The translations under genes and the position numbers were made by a program. A DNA stretch of 64,000 nt from assembly GCF_007991515.1 (NCBI RefSeq), contig NZ_BJYM01000009.1, forward strand, positions 124,001 to 188,000. Reading direction: 5' to 3'. Origin of the DNA: Oceanobacillus sojae. Its GTDB lineage: Bacteria; Bacillota; Bacilli; Bacillales; Amphibacillaceae. Under the pieces are notes generated by a model. That model ran no database searches. It saw only the letters and a list, made by a program, of their open reading frames with translations, and was not told where the DNA came from. Below, piece after piece: positions 16,435 to 26,008 of the stretch (its first letter is position 1; each line of letters opens with the position of its first letter).

Positions 16435-18444
16435 TTATTTACTCAGCACCTTCGTCTTTAAAACTTTAGTCATTGCTTTTACATCAAGCGGCTTACTATA
16501 ATAATAACCTTGAATTTCATCGATATCATGATTGCATAAAACATCGAGTTCTTCTTTCGTTTCTACTCCTTCAGCAACTACTTTCATACCGAGGCACTTT
16601 CCCAGCCTCACAATAGTCGTTGCGATTTCTTTTTTTATGGGAAAATCAGAAACCCCGCTGATGAGAGAGCGGTCAATTTTTAAAATATCTAAATCAAGCT
16701 TTTGTAAGTAAGCCAAAGAAGAGTATCCCGTCCCGAAATCATCCAGTGCAACCTTGATACCTCTCTTTCTCATTATTTTTAAAATTTGCTGGACATACTT
16801 TTCATTATCAATAAAGAGATTTTCCGTAATCTCAATTTGTATCCAACTTGGCTCAATTTGATATGTATCAAGATAAGACCAGAATTTTTCAACAAAGTCA
16901 GCTTGTAAAAACTGGCTGGGCGATATATTAACTGATACCGGAATCGGATCATATCCTTTTGATTTCCATAGCTGCAGCTGTTTACAAGCATTTTCTATTA
17001 CCCAATCACCAATTTCATTAATCATTCCTACCTCTTCGGCCAAGGGAATAAACTCAGCAGGAGATATTTCCTCAAATTCCGGATGCTTCCAGCGAATGAG
17101 AGCTTCACAGCTTGTAACAATTTCCTCATTTGGAGACACTTTAGGCTGATATACAATATAAAACTGATTTTTTTCCAGACCCATTCTTAAGTCATTTTTC
17201 ACCTGGAATGCTCTTTGATTCGAAAACTTCATCTCTCTATCAAAGAATCTGTAATCATTTTTAAACAAGCCTTTTACACGATACATTGCCAGGTCTGCAT
17301 GCTTCATGATAGCAGAGGCGTCCGGGCCAGCCTCTGGATAGGTTGCTACGCCAATACTGGCAGTCATATTTAACTGATATCCTTCTATAGAAAAAGGTTC
17401 TTTGAAACTTTCAATAATAGATTCTGCAAAATACTGCATGTCCACTGGAGCTGTAATTGAATGGATAACAATTGCAAATTCATCCCCACTGAGTCTCGCA
17501 GCCATACCCTTTTCACCAATAAGATTCTCAAAACGGCGGGCAACAGCTACAAGCAACTGATCGCCTATTATATGCCCCAGCGTATCATTTACGTATTTAA
17601 AGCCATCCAGATCAACAAACATGATTCCAAACCTGCCATTATTTTTTTTATTATATTCAATTTTTTTTATTAAATCGTCATCAAATTTCCGGCGGTTCAC
17701 AAGCCCTGTTAAATGGTCGTAGAAGGCCATCAAACGAATCTTTTCCTGATTTTCTTTTTTATCCGTTATATCAAAACGCATTGCTATATATTGGATCGGC
17801 TTCCCCTTTCCATCGTTCACGGGAACTATGGTTGTATCCACCCAATAAAAAGTACCGTCTTTCGCGCGGTTCCTGATTTCACCCTTCCAGACTCCGCCAA
17901 AACCAATTGTCCGCCACATATTTTTAAAAAAATCTCTGGAATGATAGCCTGAATTAATCAGCTGGTGTGTATTTCCAATTAACTCACCTCTGGAATAACC
18001 GGATATTTCGCAGAAACGATCATTTGCATGTGTGATTTTACCCTGCCTGTCCGTAATTGCTAAAATCACAGATTGATCCATAGCATACTTAATATCTGAT
18101 AATTCCTTTAATGCTGTCATTAACTGCTGATTTGCTTCTCTTTCATCTGTAATCACACCAAAAATTTCCGCACCATCCTCCGACATAAAACGATAGCCAA
18201 AAATGTTAAAAAGTAATATTCTCCCATTTTCCGCATCAAAGGATGCATTAAAATGAATTTGATTTTTTTCACCATTAACAAGTTTTGAGAAATTTTCAGC
18301 TACGTGAGGACCGATATTAGAAGAGAGCACATTTTCATAGTCTTCTCCAGAAAGGACATCTTTTGACTTATTTATTACATTACAAGATGTCTGCTCTGAA
18401 AAAAATATTTTTCTATTCTTAATTTTAAATACAACCTGAGCCAA
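16435..18444 (-). CDS. PAS-GGDEF-EAL cyclic-di-GMP protein (probable phosphodiesterase)
   Basis: The 669-residue cytoplasmic protein has an N-terminal PAS-like region, a clear PAS domain at about 110-235 (ILAITDRQGKITHANDRFCEISGYS), a GGDEF domain with the variant SGDEF at about 320 and no I site, and an EAL domain with all signatures: CEALIRWKHP (about 446), VNISPSQF, EITENLF, DDFGTGYSSL (about 570), KIDRSLI and AEGVET. The EAL part should degrade c-di-GMP to pGpG; the GGDEF half may only sense GTP. I chose TTG 18444 because GGGGAGG lies eight bases before it; the frame further upstream has no site. It opposes the neighbouring cyclase in both orientation and activity. Confidence 0.9.
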   Translation of the reverse strand: MAQVVFKIKNRKIFFSEQTSCNVINKSKDVLSGEDYENVLSSNIGPHVAENFSKLVNGEKNQIHFNASFDAENGRILLFNIFGYRFMSEDGAEIFGVITDEREANQQLMTALKELSDIKYAMDQSVILAITDRQGKITHANDRFCEISGYSRGELIGNTHQLINSGYHSRDFFKNMWRTIGFGGVWKGEIRNRAKDGTFYWVDTTIVPVNDGKGKPIQYIAMRFDITDKKENQEKIRLMAFYDHLTGLVNRRKFDDDLIKKIEYNKKNNGRFGIMFVDLDGFKYVNDTLGHIIGDQLLVAVARRFENLIGEKGMAARLSGDEFAIVIHSITAPVDMQYFAESIIESFKEPFSIEGYQLNMTASIGVATYPEAGPDASAIMKHADLAMYRVKGLFKNDYRFFDREMKFSNQRAFQVKNDLRMGLEKNQFYIVYQPKVSPNEEIVTSCEALIRWKHPEFEEISPAEFIPLAEEVGMINEIGDWVIENACKQLQLWKSKGYDPIPVSVNISPSQFLQADFVEKFWSYLDTYQIEPSWIQIEITENLFIDNEKYVQQILKIMRKRGIKVALDDFGTGYSSLAYLQKLDLDILKIDRSLISGVSDFPIKKEIATTIVRLGKCLGMKVVAEGVETKEELDVLCNHDIDEIQGYYYSKPLDVKAMTKVLKTKVLSK

Positions 18445-18731
18445 ACTCAATTCCTCCCCACAACCGACCCTGCAGAAATTTATATAGTATAAATATATCA
18501 TGTAAACATAGTTAGCAACACACTTATTTCGACTTAATAAAACATTTTCTTCTAAATACATTTATTTTATTTTCTTCAATTTTTAATATTTTTCTATGAT
18601 ATTTAAAAGAGGAAATGAAAGAAAGAATAAAAATGTCGGCTGTAAATTCTGGTGTTCTGTGCCGGGCAATACTATTTTTCATTAAAAAATTATTCACTAT
18701 GAAATAATGATTCTATCATGCTCACAACAAA

Positions 18732-18776
18732 AAAAGCCGGATAAAGTATCGGAAATATATACTTTATCCGGCTTTT
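18732..18776 (-). terminator. Terminator of gltS
   Basis: Perfect 18-bp arms AAAAGCCGGATAAAGTAT (18732-18749) and the complement (18759-18776); T-rich on the minus-strand exit side. It lies 20 bases after the gltS stop. Confidence 0.85.
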
Positions 18777-18796
18777 ATTATAAGATACTGCTTTTA

Positions 18797-19993
18797 CTAA
18801 CTGAATAAATTAATTGTCGTTATAATAATTGGTACTGCGAAAACATCAATTAGGAATGCACCAACCAGAGGAACAACTAAAAATGCTTTTCTGGATGGAC
18901 CAAATTTAGATACGACTGCATCCATATTGGCGATTGCATTAGGTGTCGCTCCCAATCCATGCCCTGTAAACCCGCCAATCATAACAGCTGCATCGTAATT
19001 TTTCCCAAGCATTTTGAACAGGATAAATATGCTGAACAAAGCAATAAAGATAACTTGGACCAGTATGATAAGTAAAAGTGGTAAAGCCAAGTCAACTATT
19101 TCCCATAATTGAATGCTCATCAATGCCATGGATAAGAAAATCCCTAGTGTTATGTCCCCTATTATACCTATACTTTTCATTTGAATAACATTACCGGAAA
19201 TCCGGTCAATGATATTTCTCACAATAACAGCAACAAACATCGCTCCTACATATCCAGGAAGGACAAATCCTGTCACTTCAGTAAACGAATCTCCCAGGAA
19301 TGTTCCTAAAGCCATACAAAATACAATAATGAAGACTTGCATCATAAATGATTTTGAATTTATTTTCGTATCCTGCTGATTTACATTGCCCATAGAGGAA
19401 TCAGAGATTTCCTCTGTTTCTGTCGGTTTTAATTGATATTTATTCATTAGATATTTTACAATTGGCCCCCCTATTAAACCTCCGGCAACTAAACCAACTG
19501 TGGCCGCAGCTAAACCAATCGAGAGAGCACCATCTACTCCTAATTCTTCGATAGTAGTACCAAATGCTGTCGCAGCTCCATGTCCGCCCTCCATGGATAC
19601 GGCTCCAACCATCACACCGATTAGTGGATCGAGATGTAACAGCTTTGCCATCGATACACCAATGACATTTTGAGCAAGTGCTAAAAATCCACATGCCAGC
19701 CAATAAATAATTAGCAGCTTCCCCCCTATTTTTAGCAGCTTAAAGCTGGCTCCTAAACCGACTGTAGTAAAAAAGGTAAGCATAAATAAATTTTGCAGCG
19801 ACGTATCCAGATTAATAATTAAAATATCGAACCCGCGTAAAAATGTAATTACTAGTGCAAATAACAAACCTCCGACAACTGGTGCCGGTATGCAAAACTT
19901 ATTCAGGAATAGTATTTTATTATTCAGAAATGTTCCTAGCATGTAAACAGCCAAAGCAAAGAAAATCGTTGTAACCTGATCAAATTCTATCAT
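18797..19993 (-). CDS. gltS: Sodium/glutamate symporter GltS
   Basis: The 398-residue length equals the family norm. There are ten or more hydrophobic helices in two inverted halves, with the typical re-entrant signatures GAVSMEGGHGAATAFG in the first half and GGFTGHGLGATPNAIANM in the second. It should import glutamate with sodium. It lies 41 bases downstream of hutG on the same strand, which makes a hutG-gltS unit: the enzyme that releases glutamate from formiminoglutamate is co-transcribed with a glutamate transporter. The ATG has GGGAGG upstream. A strong terminator follows. Confidence 0.93.
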   Translation of the reverse strand: MIEFDQVTTIFFALAVYMLGTFLNNKILFLNKFCIPAPVVGGLLFALVITFLRGFDILIINLDTSLQNLFMLTFFTTVGLGASFKLLKIGGKLLIIYWLACGFLALAQNVIGVSMAKLLHLDPLIGVMVGAVSMEGGHGAATAFGTTIEELGVDGALSIGLAAATVGLVAGGLIGGPIVKYLMNKYQLKPTETEEISDSSMGNVNQQDTKINSKSFMMQVFIIVFCMALGTFLGDSFTEVTGFVLPGYVGAMFVAVIVRNIIDRISGNVIQMKSIGIIGDITLGIFLSMALMSIQLWEIVDLALPLLLIILVQVIFIALFSIFILFKMLGKNYDAAVMIGGFTGHGLGATPNAIANMDAVVSKFGPSRKAFLVVPLVGAFLIDVFAVPIIITTINLFS

Positions 19994-20034
19994 GATGCCT
20001 TTCCTCCCTGTCTTCCCCTGTATGGATTTTATAT

Positions 20035-20979
20035 TTACTTAGAAAATGTGTGGATAACCTCCGTAATCAGTGCTGCACCAAGTCGCGCTGTACGGTCATT
20101 TTCATCAACAGCGGGATTAACTTCAGATATATCGAAGCTGATGGTGTTATCTTTTGAAGCAATATAATTCAATAGCTTCCGAACATCTGATACTGCCAGA
20201 CCAAACGGAGCAGGTGCACTGACACCCGGAGCTTCACTTGCTGAAATGGAATCTGTGCATAGTGTAAAAATGAGTGCATCATGGTCTGCGCTAAATTGGT
20301 CGATTGCCTGAAAAATACGCTGGATATCTCCTTTAACCTCATTTTCCAGAAAATATGAGCAACCAAGCTCATCAGCTGTTTGAAATAATGCTTTTGTATT
20401 AGAGAAAGGCTGAATTCCAATACATAAATAATTTGCATTTTTATCCGATTCAAGAATTTGCCTAAACATGGTTCCAGAGGATGGCTGCATATCTCTCCGC
20501 ATATCAAAATGTGCATCAATATTAATGATTCCAAGACGTGCCTCCTTTTTCAAATAGGATCTTGCTCCTAAATAATGACCGAAAAAGGTTTCATGACCGC
20601 CGCCAATAATAATCGGAGCGGCTTTTTTAGAAAGCAGCTTTTCCACATGTACACCGAGCTCCATCTGTGCTTTCTCCATATGCCTGCCTTCACAGATGAT
20701 GTTACCAGTATCTATAAGAGAATAACTTCCTAAAACGGAGCTGGGCATATTGGATAAAAAAGTGCGAATTTTATTAGGAGCTTCCTTTGCACCAAGTCTG
20801 CCTTTATTTCGCCGGACACCTTCTTCACATTCAAAGCCGACAAGTGCAATCATCTTCTCTGCATCATCTAACGTTTGTATCGTTTCTAAGTTTACTGTTT
20901 GGTGGAAACGGAAACTATTCCTGTCAGAGCTGCTGTCCTCTCTTCCTTTCCAGTACTCATTAGCAGGTGCTTGATACAT
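20035..20979 (-). CDS. hutG: Formimidoylglutamase (last step of histidine degradation)
   Basis: HutG hydrolyses N-formimino-L-glutamate to glutamate and formamide. The 314-residue ureohydrolase shows manganese-site motifs GGGHE, NIDAHFDMR and the APGVSAPAPFG segment. In the third motif the normal (S/T)xDxD reads TLCTD, so the first aspartate is cysteine. I recall similar cysteines in other bacilli but could not check. The ATG follows GGAGGG. The gene is first of the hutG-gltS unit and lies divergent from a LysR regulator, away from the other hut genes, which are about 3 kb further on. Confidence 0.9.
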   Translation of the reverse strand: MYQAPANEYWKGREDSSSDRNSFRFHQTVNLETIQTLDDAEKMIALVGFECEEGVRRNKGRLGAKEAPNKIRTFLSNMPSSVLGSYSLIDTGNIICEGRHMEKAQMELGVHVEKLLSKKAAPIIIGGGHETFFGHYLGARSYLKKEARLGIINIDAHFDMRRDMQPSSGTMFRQILESDKNANYLCIGIQPFSNTKALFQTADELGCSYFLENEVKGDIQRIFQAIDQFSADHDALIFTLCTDSISASEAPGVSAPAPFGLAVSDVRKLLNYIASKDNTISFDISEVNPAVDENDRTARLGAALITEVIHTFSK

Positions 20980-21062
20980 ATTTTTCCCTCCGTTGCATTA
21001 ATTAATTTCTCTTCATTATAAATTTTGTATAGTATAATCACTAATATATATAATTTATTGTT

Positions 21063-21081
21063 TTATAGTTTAAGACTATAA
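21063..21081. promoter_or_regulatory. Inverted repeat, candidate LysR operator between hutG and the LysR gene
   Basis: TTATAGT-N5-ACTATAA is a 7-bp perfect inverted repeat in the 119-base divergent region, 18 bases before the LysR start. It contains the T-N11-A pattern typical of LysR-type regulators. Binding is inferred. Confidence 0.5.
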
Positions 21082-21098
21082 TTAAAGGAGAATTGTCT

Positions 21099-21983
21099 GT
21101 GGACTTGACTCAATTACAATACTATATCAAGGTAGTTGAAGAAAAAAGCTTTACAAGAGCTGCGGAACATCTGCATATTTCGCAGCCATCTTTAAGTATA
21201 TCCATAAAGAAATTAGAGAACCATTTAGGCCTTTCACTTATTAACCGAAAAAAACCGCATATACAGCTCACCAAAGAAGGTGAAATTCTTTATTATCAAG
21301 CTAAAAAAGTAATTAATCAGATGAATAGTATGGAGGAGGAAATGAAACGGCTACGGTTAGAAGGTCCGTTAGAGCTTTCAATCAGTATGATCGAAACAGC
21401 TAAAAATTGGTTTAGTGAGGTTATCAAAAAAATCAAAACAAATTCGAATGATATTCACATTCAAATTTCTGAATTACTTAGCTTATCCGAACTTCAAAAT
21501 GCTTTATTAAATTATGAAATCCACTATGCAATAACGAATTATTATATTGATACCAAAGAGCTGCAATCGATATTTTTATATGAAGAAAACCTTGTAGCTT
21601 TAATTCCAGACGACCATCCCCTCCAAACAAAAACATTCATTACTATGGAAGATTTAAAACACCCGCCTTTTATATTATGTAAGGAAGGATATCAGACCAG
21701 AAATGATATATTAAAAGCTTTTCAATATGCAAGCATCAGCCCTAATATTCAGTTTGAAATTGAAAGGTTTGAAACAGCCTATCACCTGGTAGAAAGCGGG
21801 CTTGGAATTACCATTGTTCCGGAAAACTATGTAAATAAATCACATCATTCAACAGTGCATATCAAAAAAATGAAAGATCAGGAGTTAAAGAGAAATGTTT
21901 ATCTTGTCAAAGATCGAACCAGGTACCTTTCACCAATCATTCATAAGTCTATTGAAACCATCTGTACATTTCACAAATCATAA
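21099..21983 (+). CDS. LysR-family transcriptional regulator
   Basis: The N-terminus is a classical LysR helix-turn-helix (LQYYIKVVEEKSFTRAAEHLHISQPSLS), followed by the linker helix and a two-lobe effector domain; total length is about 294 residues. I chose GTG 21099, eight bases after AAAGGAG; the TTG two codons earlier is too close to that site. The gene is divergent from hutG-gltS with an inverted repeat between, so it probably controls that unit in response to a histidine- or glutamate-pathway metabolite. This link is based on position alone. Confidence 0.88.
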   Translation: MDLTQLQYYIKVVEEKSFTRAAEHLHISQPSLSISIKKLENHLGLSLINRKKPHIQLTKEGEILYYQAKKVINQMNSMEEEMKRLRLEGPLELSISMIETAKNWFSEVIKKIKTNSNDIHIQISELLSLSELQNALLNYEIHYAITNYYIDTKELQSIFLYEENLVALIPDDHPLQTKTFITMEDLKHPPFILCKEGYQTRNDILKAFQYASISPNIQFEIERFETAYHLVESGLGITIVPENYVNKSHHSTVHIKKMKDQELKRNVYLVKDRTRYLSPIIHKSIETICTFHKS

Positions 21984-22132
21984 TTTCATTTTGCTATAGG
22001 AAGGTATGTGACAGCAATATGAACAAATAATTGCCTCTTCCCTTCCTGTGCGTCAGATAAAATGGAAATTCATCCTTCTCTTCGTTAAAATATATACTAT
22101 AAAATGCAGTCAACAGCTGGAGGTAAATTCCA

Positions 22133-23248
22133 TTGAATAATTATGAAATGCAGCAGGAAGCCGAACAATTTTTAAAAACATACTATACGGAGACCGGAGC
22201 TCCTGCAGAAAAGTTAGAAGAAAGAATGAAAGAAGTAATTTCAGATATAAAAGCATTCGGTACATATACTCAAACCTACGATGAAATTGTTTATGGAGTA
22301 AAGCTGGCCTGGCGGAATTCGAACCGCTGTATCGGCAGACTGTTCTGGGAACGTATCGACGTAGCGGATGCCAGGCAGGCAGCCACAGAAGAAGAAGTAT
22401 TCGAATTTCTGTTCAGTCATTTGAAAAATGCCTTTAATCAGGGAAGAATTAAGCCATATATCACGATATTCCCTGCTGTTTCAGCAAAAGAAGAGACCGT
22501 AAAAGTCTGGAACCATCAACTGCTGCGTTATGCGGGCTACGACTCTGGAGAAGGTATTATTGGCGATTCAGATTCGCTGGAATTCACAAGGATTTGCGAG
22601 AAACTGGGCTGGCAGGGAAAAGGAACTGATTTCGATATTTTGCCCCTGGTTATTCAAATCGGCGACCAGCCACCTGTCTGGAGAAGCATCCCTGAAGCAT
22701 TGATTCCGGAAATCCCAATGGAGCATCCAGAATATAAGGCGGTGGCAGACTTACATTTAAAATGGTATGCTATTCCGATTATTGCAGATATGCGCCTTGA
22801 AATCGGCGGACTGCATTATGTATCTGCTCCCTTTAACGGCTGGTATATGGGGACGGAAATCGGCGCAAGAAATTTCGCAGATGAGCACCGTTATAATTTG
22901 CTCCCCAAAATGGCAGAAATTATGGGCTTAGAGACAAAGCATGCCAGTAATTTGTGGCAGGACCGTGCATTGATTGAACTGAATGAAATGGTGCTCCATT
23001 CCTTTAAAAAACAAGGTGTATCCATCGTAGATCACCATACAGCCGCAGCACAATTCCGCATTTTTGAGAAACAGGAAGCAAAAGCAGAACGTGAAGTAAC
23101 CGGAAAATGGACCTGGCTAATCCCGCCTGTTTCCCCAGCAACTACACATGTCTGGCATCAGCCCTATAGCAATGAGTTGAAGAAGCCGAATTTCTTTTAT
23201 CAGGATAAGGCTTATCAAGAAATGAAGGGCTGTCCGTTTCATAGATAG
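22133..23248 (+). CDS. nos: Nitric oxide synthase, oxygenase domain only (bacterial NOS)
   Basis: The 371-residue protein matches bacterial NOS, which makes nitric oxide from arginine with reductants supplied by other flavoproteins. Cys66 in WRNSNRCIGRLFW is the heme thiolate ligand. The substrate pocket PFNGWYMGTEIGARNFAD and the pterin-side WTWLIPPVSPATTHVWH are intact. No reductase domain is attached, as is normal for bacilli. The TTG start is supported by GGAGGT eight bases upstream. It is a single gene between the LysR regulator and a convergent flagellin gene. In bacilli NOS protects from oxidative stress and some antibiotics. Confidence 0.95.
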   Translation: MNNYEMQQEAEQFLKTYYTETGAPAEKLEERMKEVISDIKAFGTYTQTYDEIVYGVKLAWRNSNRCIGRLFWERIDVADARQAATEEEVFEFLFSHLKNAFNQGRIKPYITIFPAVSAKEETVKVWNHQLLRYAGYDSGEGIIGDSDSLEFTRICEKLGWQGKGTDFDILPLVIQIGDQPPVWRSIPEALIPEIPMEHPEYKAVADLHLKWYAIPIIADMRLEIGGLHYVSAPFNGWYMGTEIGARNFADEHRYNLLPKMAEIMGLETKHASNLWQDRALIELNEMVLHSFKKQGVSIVDHHTAAAQFRIFEKQEAKAEREVTGKWTWLIPPVSPATTHVWHQPYSNELKKPNFFYQDKAYQEMKGCPFHR

Positions 23249-23250
23249 AG

Positions 23251-23293
23251 CTAAGAGTGTTCTTTTTTAGGAGAACACTTTTAGTTATTTTTT
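23251..23293 (+). terminator. Terminator of nos
   Basis: CTAAGAGTGTTCT (23251-23263) pairs with AGAACACTTTTAG (23272-23284) with one mismatch; TTATTTTTTT follows. Confidence 0.8.
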
Positions 23294-23320
23294 TAAAACT
23301 TATACCCTCTACTGAAAATA

Positions 23321-24136
23321 TCAATTTTGCAAAAGCTGTAATATCATCTGCGGCTGTTGATTAGCCTGTGCCAGCATAGCCATCGCAACCTGTGCCAGAA
23401 GACTATGCTTGGTGTATAACATCATTTCCTTTGCAATATCCGCATCTCGAATCCGTGACTCTGCCTGTGTTAAATTCATAACAGTATTGGAAAGGTTGTT
23501 AATCGTATGCTCCAGGCGATTTTGGATTGCTCCCAAATTAGAACGCTGGGACGATGCCCGCTTAATCGCTTCATCTAATATACCAATGGCCTCGTCCGCT
23601 CCTTCTTGTGTAGAAATATCAATTTCATCTACACCAAGAGCCGCTGCCCTTACATCACCAATAGAAATCTCAATATACTGTCCGGAATTTGCCCCAACCT
23701 GAATACGCTTATTTGTATAAGAGCCGTCTAATAAGGATTGCGTATTAAACTCTGTATCCCTGCCAATTCGAGTCAATTCCTCACGAAGTTGATTGATTTC
23801 ATCCTGCAGTATCTCCCGGTCAAGGTCTGAATATGTTCCATTCGCAGCCTTTACACTCAGCTCCCGCATCCGCTGCAATATCGCATGTGTTTCATTTACT
23901 GCACCTTCCGCAGTTTGCAGGAGCGAGATCCCATCCTGCGTATTACGTATCGCCATATTCAAACCGCGAATTTGCGCACGCATCTTTTCTGAGATTGCTA
24001 AACCGGCCGGATCATCTGCTGCACTGTTAATACGCTGACCACTCGCAATACGGAGCATGGATTTCTGAGCCATTGCAAAATGATTATTCATATTATTATA
24101 GATTGCGAAAGCCATTACATTATTATTGATACGCAT
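23321..24136 (-). CDS. Flagellin, divergent second copy
   Basis: The protein is 271 residues, and only the conserved D0/D1 regions are present. The N-terminal block has RIASGQRINSAADDPAGLAISEKMRAQIRGL and the C-terminal block NRLEHTINNLSNTVMNLTQAESRIRDADIAKEM, ending in QQPQMILQLLQN. The extreme N-terminus (MRINNNVMAFAIYNNM) departs from the usual MxINHNxxAxNxxR. Compared with the hag gene at 36 kb it keeps the assembly surfaces but differs in sequence throughout, so it is probably a minor filament subunit. The ATG follows GGAGGG. A perfect sigma-D -10 (GCCGATAT) lies 50-57 bases upstream, with a poor -35. No other flagellar structural genes are near. Confidence 0.9.
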   Translation of the reverse strand: MRINNNVMAFAIYNNMNNHFAMAQKSMLRIASGQRINSAADDPAGLAISEKMRAQIRGLNMAIRNTQDGISLLQTAEGAVNETHAILQRMRELSVKAANGTYSDLDREILQDEINQLREELTRIGRDTEFNTQSLLDGSYTNKRIQVGANSGQYIEISIGDVRAAALGVDEIDISTQEGADEAIGILDEAIKRASSQRSNLGAIQNRLEHTINNLSNTVMNLTQAESRIRDADIAKEMMLYTKHSLLAQVAMAMLAQANQQPQMILQLLQN

Positions 24137-24185
24137 CGATTATTACCCTCCAATCATACTATTTTTAATATACTTGTTTATAGGT

Positions 24186-24193
24186 ATATCGGC
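24186..24193 (-). promoter_or_regulatory. Sigma-D -10 element upstream of the second flagellin gene
   Basis: The minus strand reads GCCGATAT exactly, the sigma-D -10 consensus. The region 15 bases further upstream does not match TAAA, so the promoter is either weak or helped by an activator. Confidence 0.5.
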
Positions 24194-24284
24194 TGGTTGG
24201 GCGGGAATGTGAAGAGATTGGGAGAGCTTTTATTATTTGATGGCAGCTTTGAGGAGGAGTGCTTTACGAATTTTAAAAACCTAA

Positions 24285-24322
24285 GAGACAACTATCCCTG
24301 ATAAAATGAGGAATGTTGTCTC
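24285..24322 (-). terminator. Terminator of the hut operon
   Basis: GAGACAAC (24285-24292) pairs with GTTGTCTC (24315-24322) around a 22-base loop; the minus-strand exit continues TTAGGTTTTTAAAA. It lies 15 bases after the hutH stop. Confidence 0.6.
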
Positions 24323-24336
24323 CTTGTTATCCTGTT

Positions 24337-25860
24337 TTAAGAAATATAAGATCCTTTTTCAATAAAATTGCTGGTGTTAATCAATGGATTTAAGGCTTGA
24401 TTTACCTTCTCTATGTCTTCAGAAAAAATCCTGTCTTCCGTAATGCTTGGAACCGCCTTACGCATCTTATTCCATTTTTCTTTTAATTTCGGTGCTGCAT
24501 TTTCTACACCCCGATATTCTATTGCCTGCAGAGCACATATACATTCGATCGCTAATACGCGTCTCGCATTTTGTATGATCATCCCCGCATGACGTGATGC
24601 GATTGTTCCCATACTTACATGGTCCTCCTGATTTGCAGAAGAAGGAATTGAATCCACACTTGCGGGATGTGCTAATGTTTTATTTTCTGAAACAAGTGAT
24701 GCTGCTGCGTATTGCATAATCATAGCACCGGATTGTAAACCGGGCTCCGGGCTTAAAAATGGCGGTAAATCATTTAACTGTGGATTCACCAGCCGCTCGA
24801 TACGACGTTCTGATATATTAGCTAATTCTGCTACAGCAATTTTCATAAAATCCATCGCAAATGCAATGGGCTGTCCATGAAAGTTTCCGCCTGAAATAAC
24901 CAGCTTCCCCTCTTCAAAAATAAGCGGATTATCCGTAGCAGCATTCATCTCTATCTCCAGTTTTTCTTTCACATAATCCAGCGCCTGCCATGACGCGCCA
25001 TGCACCTGCGGAATACAGCGTAATGAATAAGCATCCTGTACGCGCTTTTCGCCTTGCTTTGTAACAAGACTGCTCCCCTCTAACCATTCACGCATTCTTT
25101 CTGCAACTGCCATCTGCTGCTGGTAGCCCCTTGCTTCATGTACAGCCGGATGAAGGGTATCAATGATTCCTTCCAGACCTTCTATCGTCATACCCGCAAT
25201 CCACTCACTATCCAGGGCGATCTGTTCTGCTTCTATATAGTTTACAATTCCCATTGCAACCATGGCCTGTGTACCATTGATAAGCGCAAGACCTTCCTTC
25301 GCCTGCAAGACGATTGGCTGGATACCTTTATCAGTCAAAATTGGTGCTGCATTTACTGGTTTCCCCGCACCATCATAGACCTTGCCTTCTCCGATTAAAA
25401 CAAGTGCCAGATGGGCCAGCGGAGCTAAATCACCGGACGCCCCCAGGGATCCCTGCTGCGGAATGACCGGATGTACATTTTTATTAATAAGCTCAGCCAG
25501 CAGTTCAACTAGAACAGCACGAACTCCTGAAAATCCTTTCAATAAAGCATTTAAGCGCAGCACAATCATTGCGCGTGAAACAATTTCAGGAAACGGCTCT
25601 CCAATACCGCAAGCATGTGAACGTATTAAATTTAACTGCAGCTTTTCTACGTGTTCCTGATCAATAATGACATCACTGAATTTGCCGAAACCCGTATTAA
25701 TTCCATATACCGTTTCTTTATCTGCTACAATATTTTCTACCGCATATCTGCTTTCGCGGACTTTTTGCATGCTTTTTTCTGAAATCGATACTTTTTCTTT
25801 ATCGATCAGAATTCTTTTCAACTGATTAATTGTTAAAGAATGGCCTGTTAACTCTATCAT
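24337..25860 (-). CDS. hutH: Histidine ammonia-lyase
   Basis: HutH converts L-histidine to urocanate and ammonia, the first step of the pathway. The 507-residue protein carries [14 protein letters not shown], in which Ala141-Ser142-Gly143 cyclise to the MIO cofactor, along with the [10 protein letters not shown] loop and the conserved region from [15 protein letters not shown] chose ATG 25860, since AAGGAGG lies eight bases before it; an upstream in-frame TTG would have this site inside its codons. It is last in the order hutU-hutI-yjiH-hutP-hutH and lies behind a terminator that HutP probably opens. Confidence 0.96.
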   Translation of the reverse strand: MIELTGHSLTINQLKRILIDKEKVSISEKSMQKVRESRYAVENIVADKETVYGINTGFGKFSDVIIDQEHVEKLQLNLIRSHACGIGEPFPEIVSRAMIVLRLNALLKGFSGVRAVLVELLAELINKNVHPVIPQQGSLGASGDLAPLAHLALVLIGEGKVYDGAGKPVNAAPILTDKGIQPIVLQAKEGLALINGTQAMVAMGIVNYIEAEQIALDSEWIAGMTIEGLEGIIDTLHPAVHEARGYQQQMAVAERMREWLEGSSLVTKQGEKRVQDAYSLRCIPQVHGASWQALDYVKEKLEIEMNAATDNPLIFEEGKLVISGGNFHGQPIAFAMDFMKIAVAELANISERRIERLVNPQLNDLPPFLSPEPGLQSGAMIMQYAAASLVSENKTLAHPASVDSIPSSANQEDHVSMGTIASRHAGMIIQNARRVLAIECICALQAIEYRGVENAAPKLKEKWNKMRKAVPSITEDRIFSEDIEKVNQALNPLINTSNFIEKGSYIS

Positions 25861-25907
25861 TACTGCTTCCTCCTTTTTCAAGCCTGCTTTATCAAATTAC
25901 GCTGTAA

Positions 25908-25959
25908 ACATAAAAAGGAGGTGATAACGGCATACTTAAGTAAGCCATCATCACCTCCT
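25908..25959 (-). terminator. HutP-controlled terminator between hutP and hutH
   Basis: On the minus strand AGGAGGTGAT pairs with ATCACCTCCT (25916-25925 and 25950-25959) with an inner stem around CTTAAG, followed directly by TTTTTAT. It sits between the hutP stop and the hutH start, as in Bacillus subtilis, where HutP with histidine and magnesium unfolds it. UAG/GAG triplets (ATAGTAACGAGTTGTTAGGAG) at the 5' base resemble HutP contact triplets. Confidence 0.75.
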
Positions 25960-26008
25960 AACAACTCGTTACTATAGGTCATGATTACGTATTTAATTGA
26001 TAAAATGA

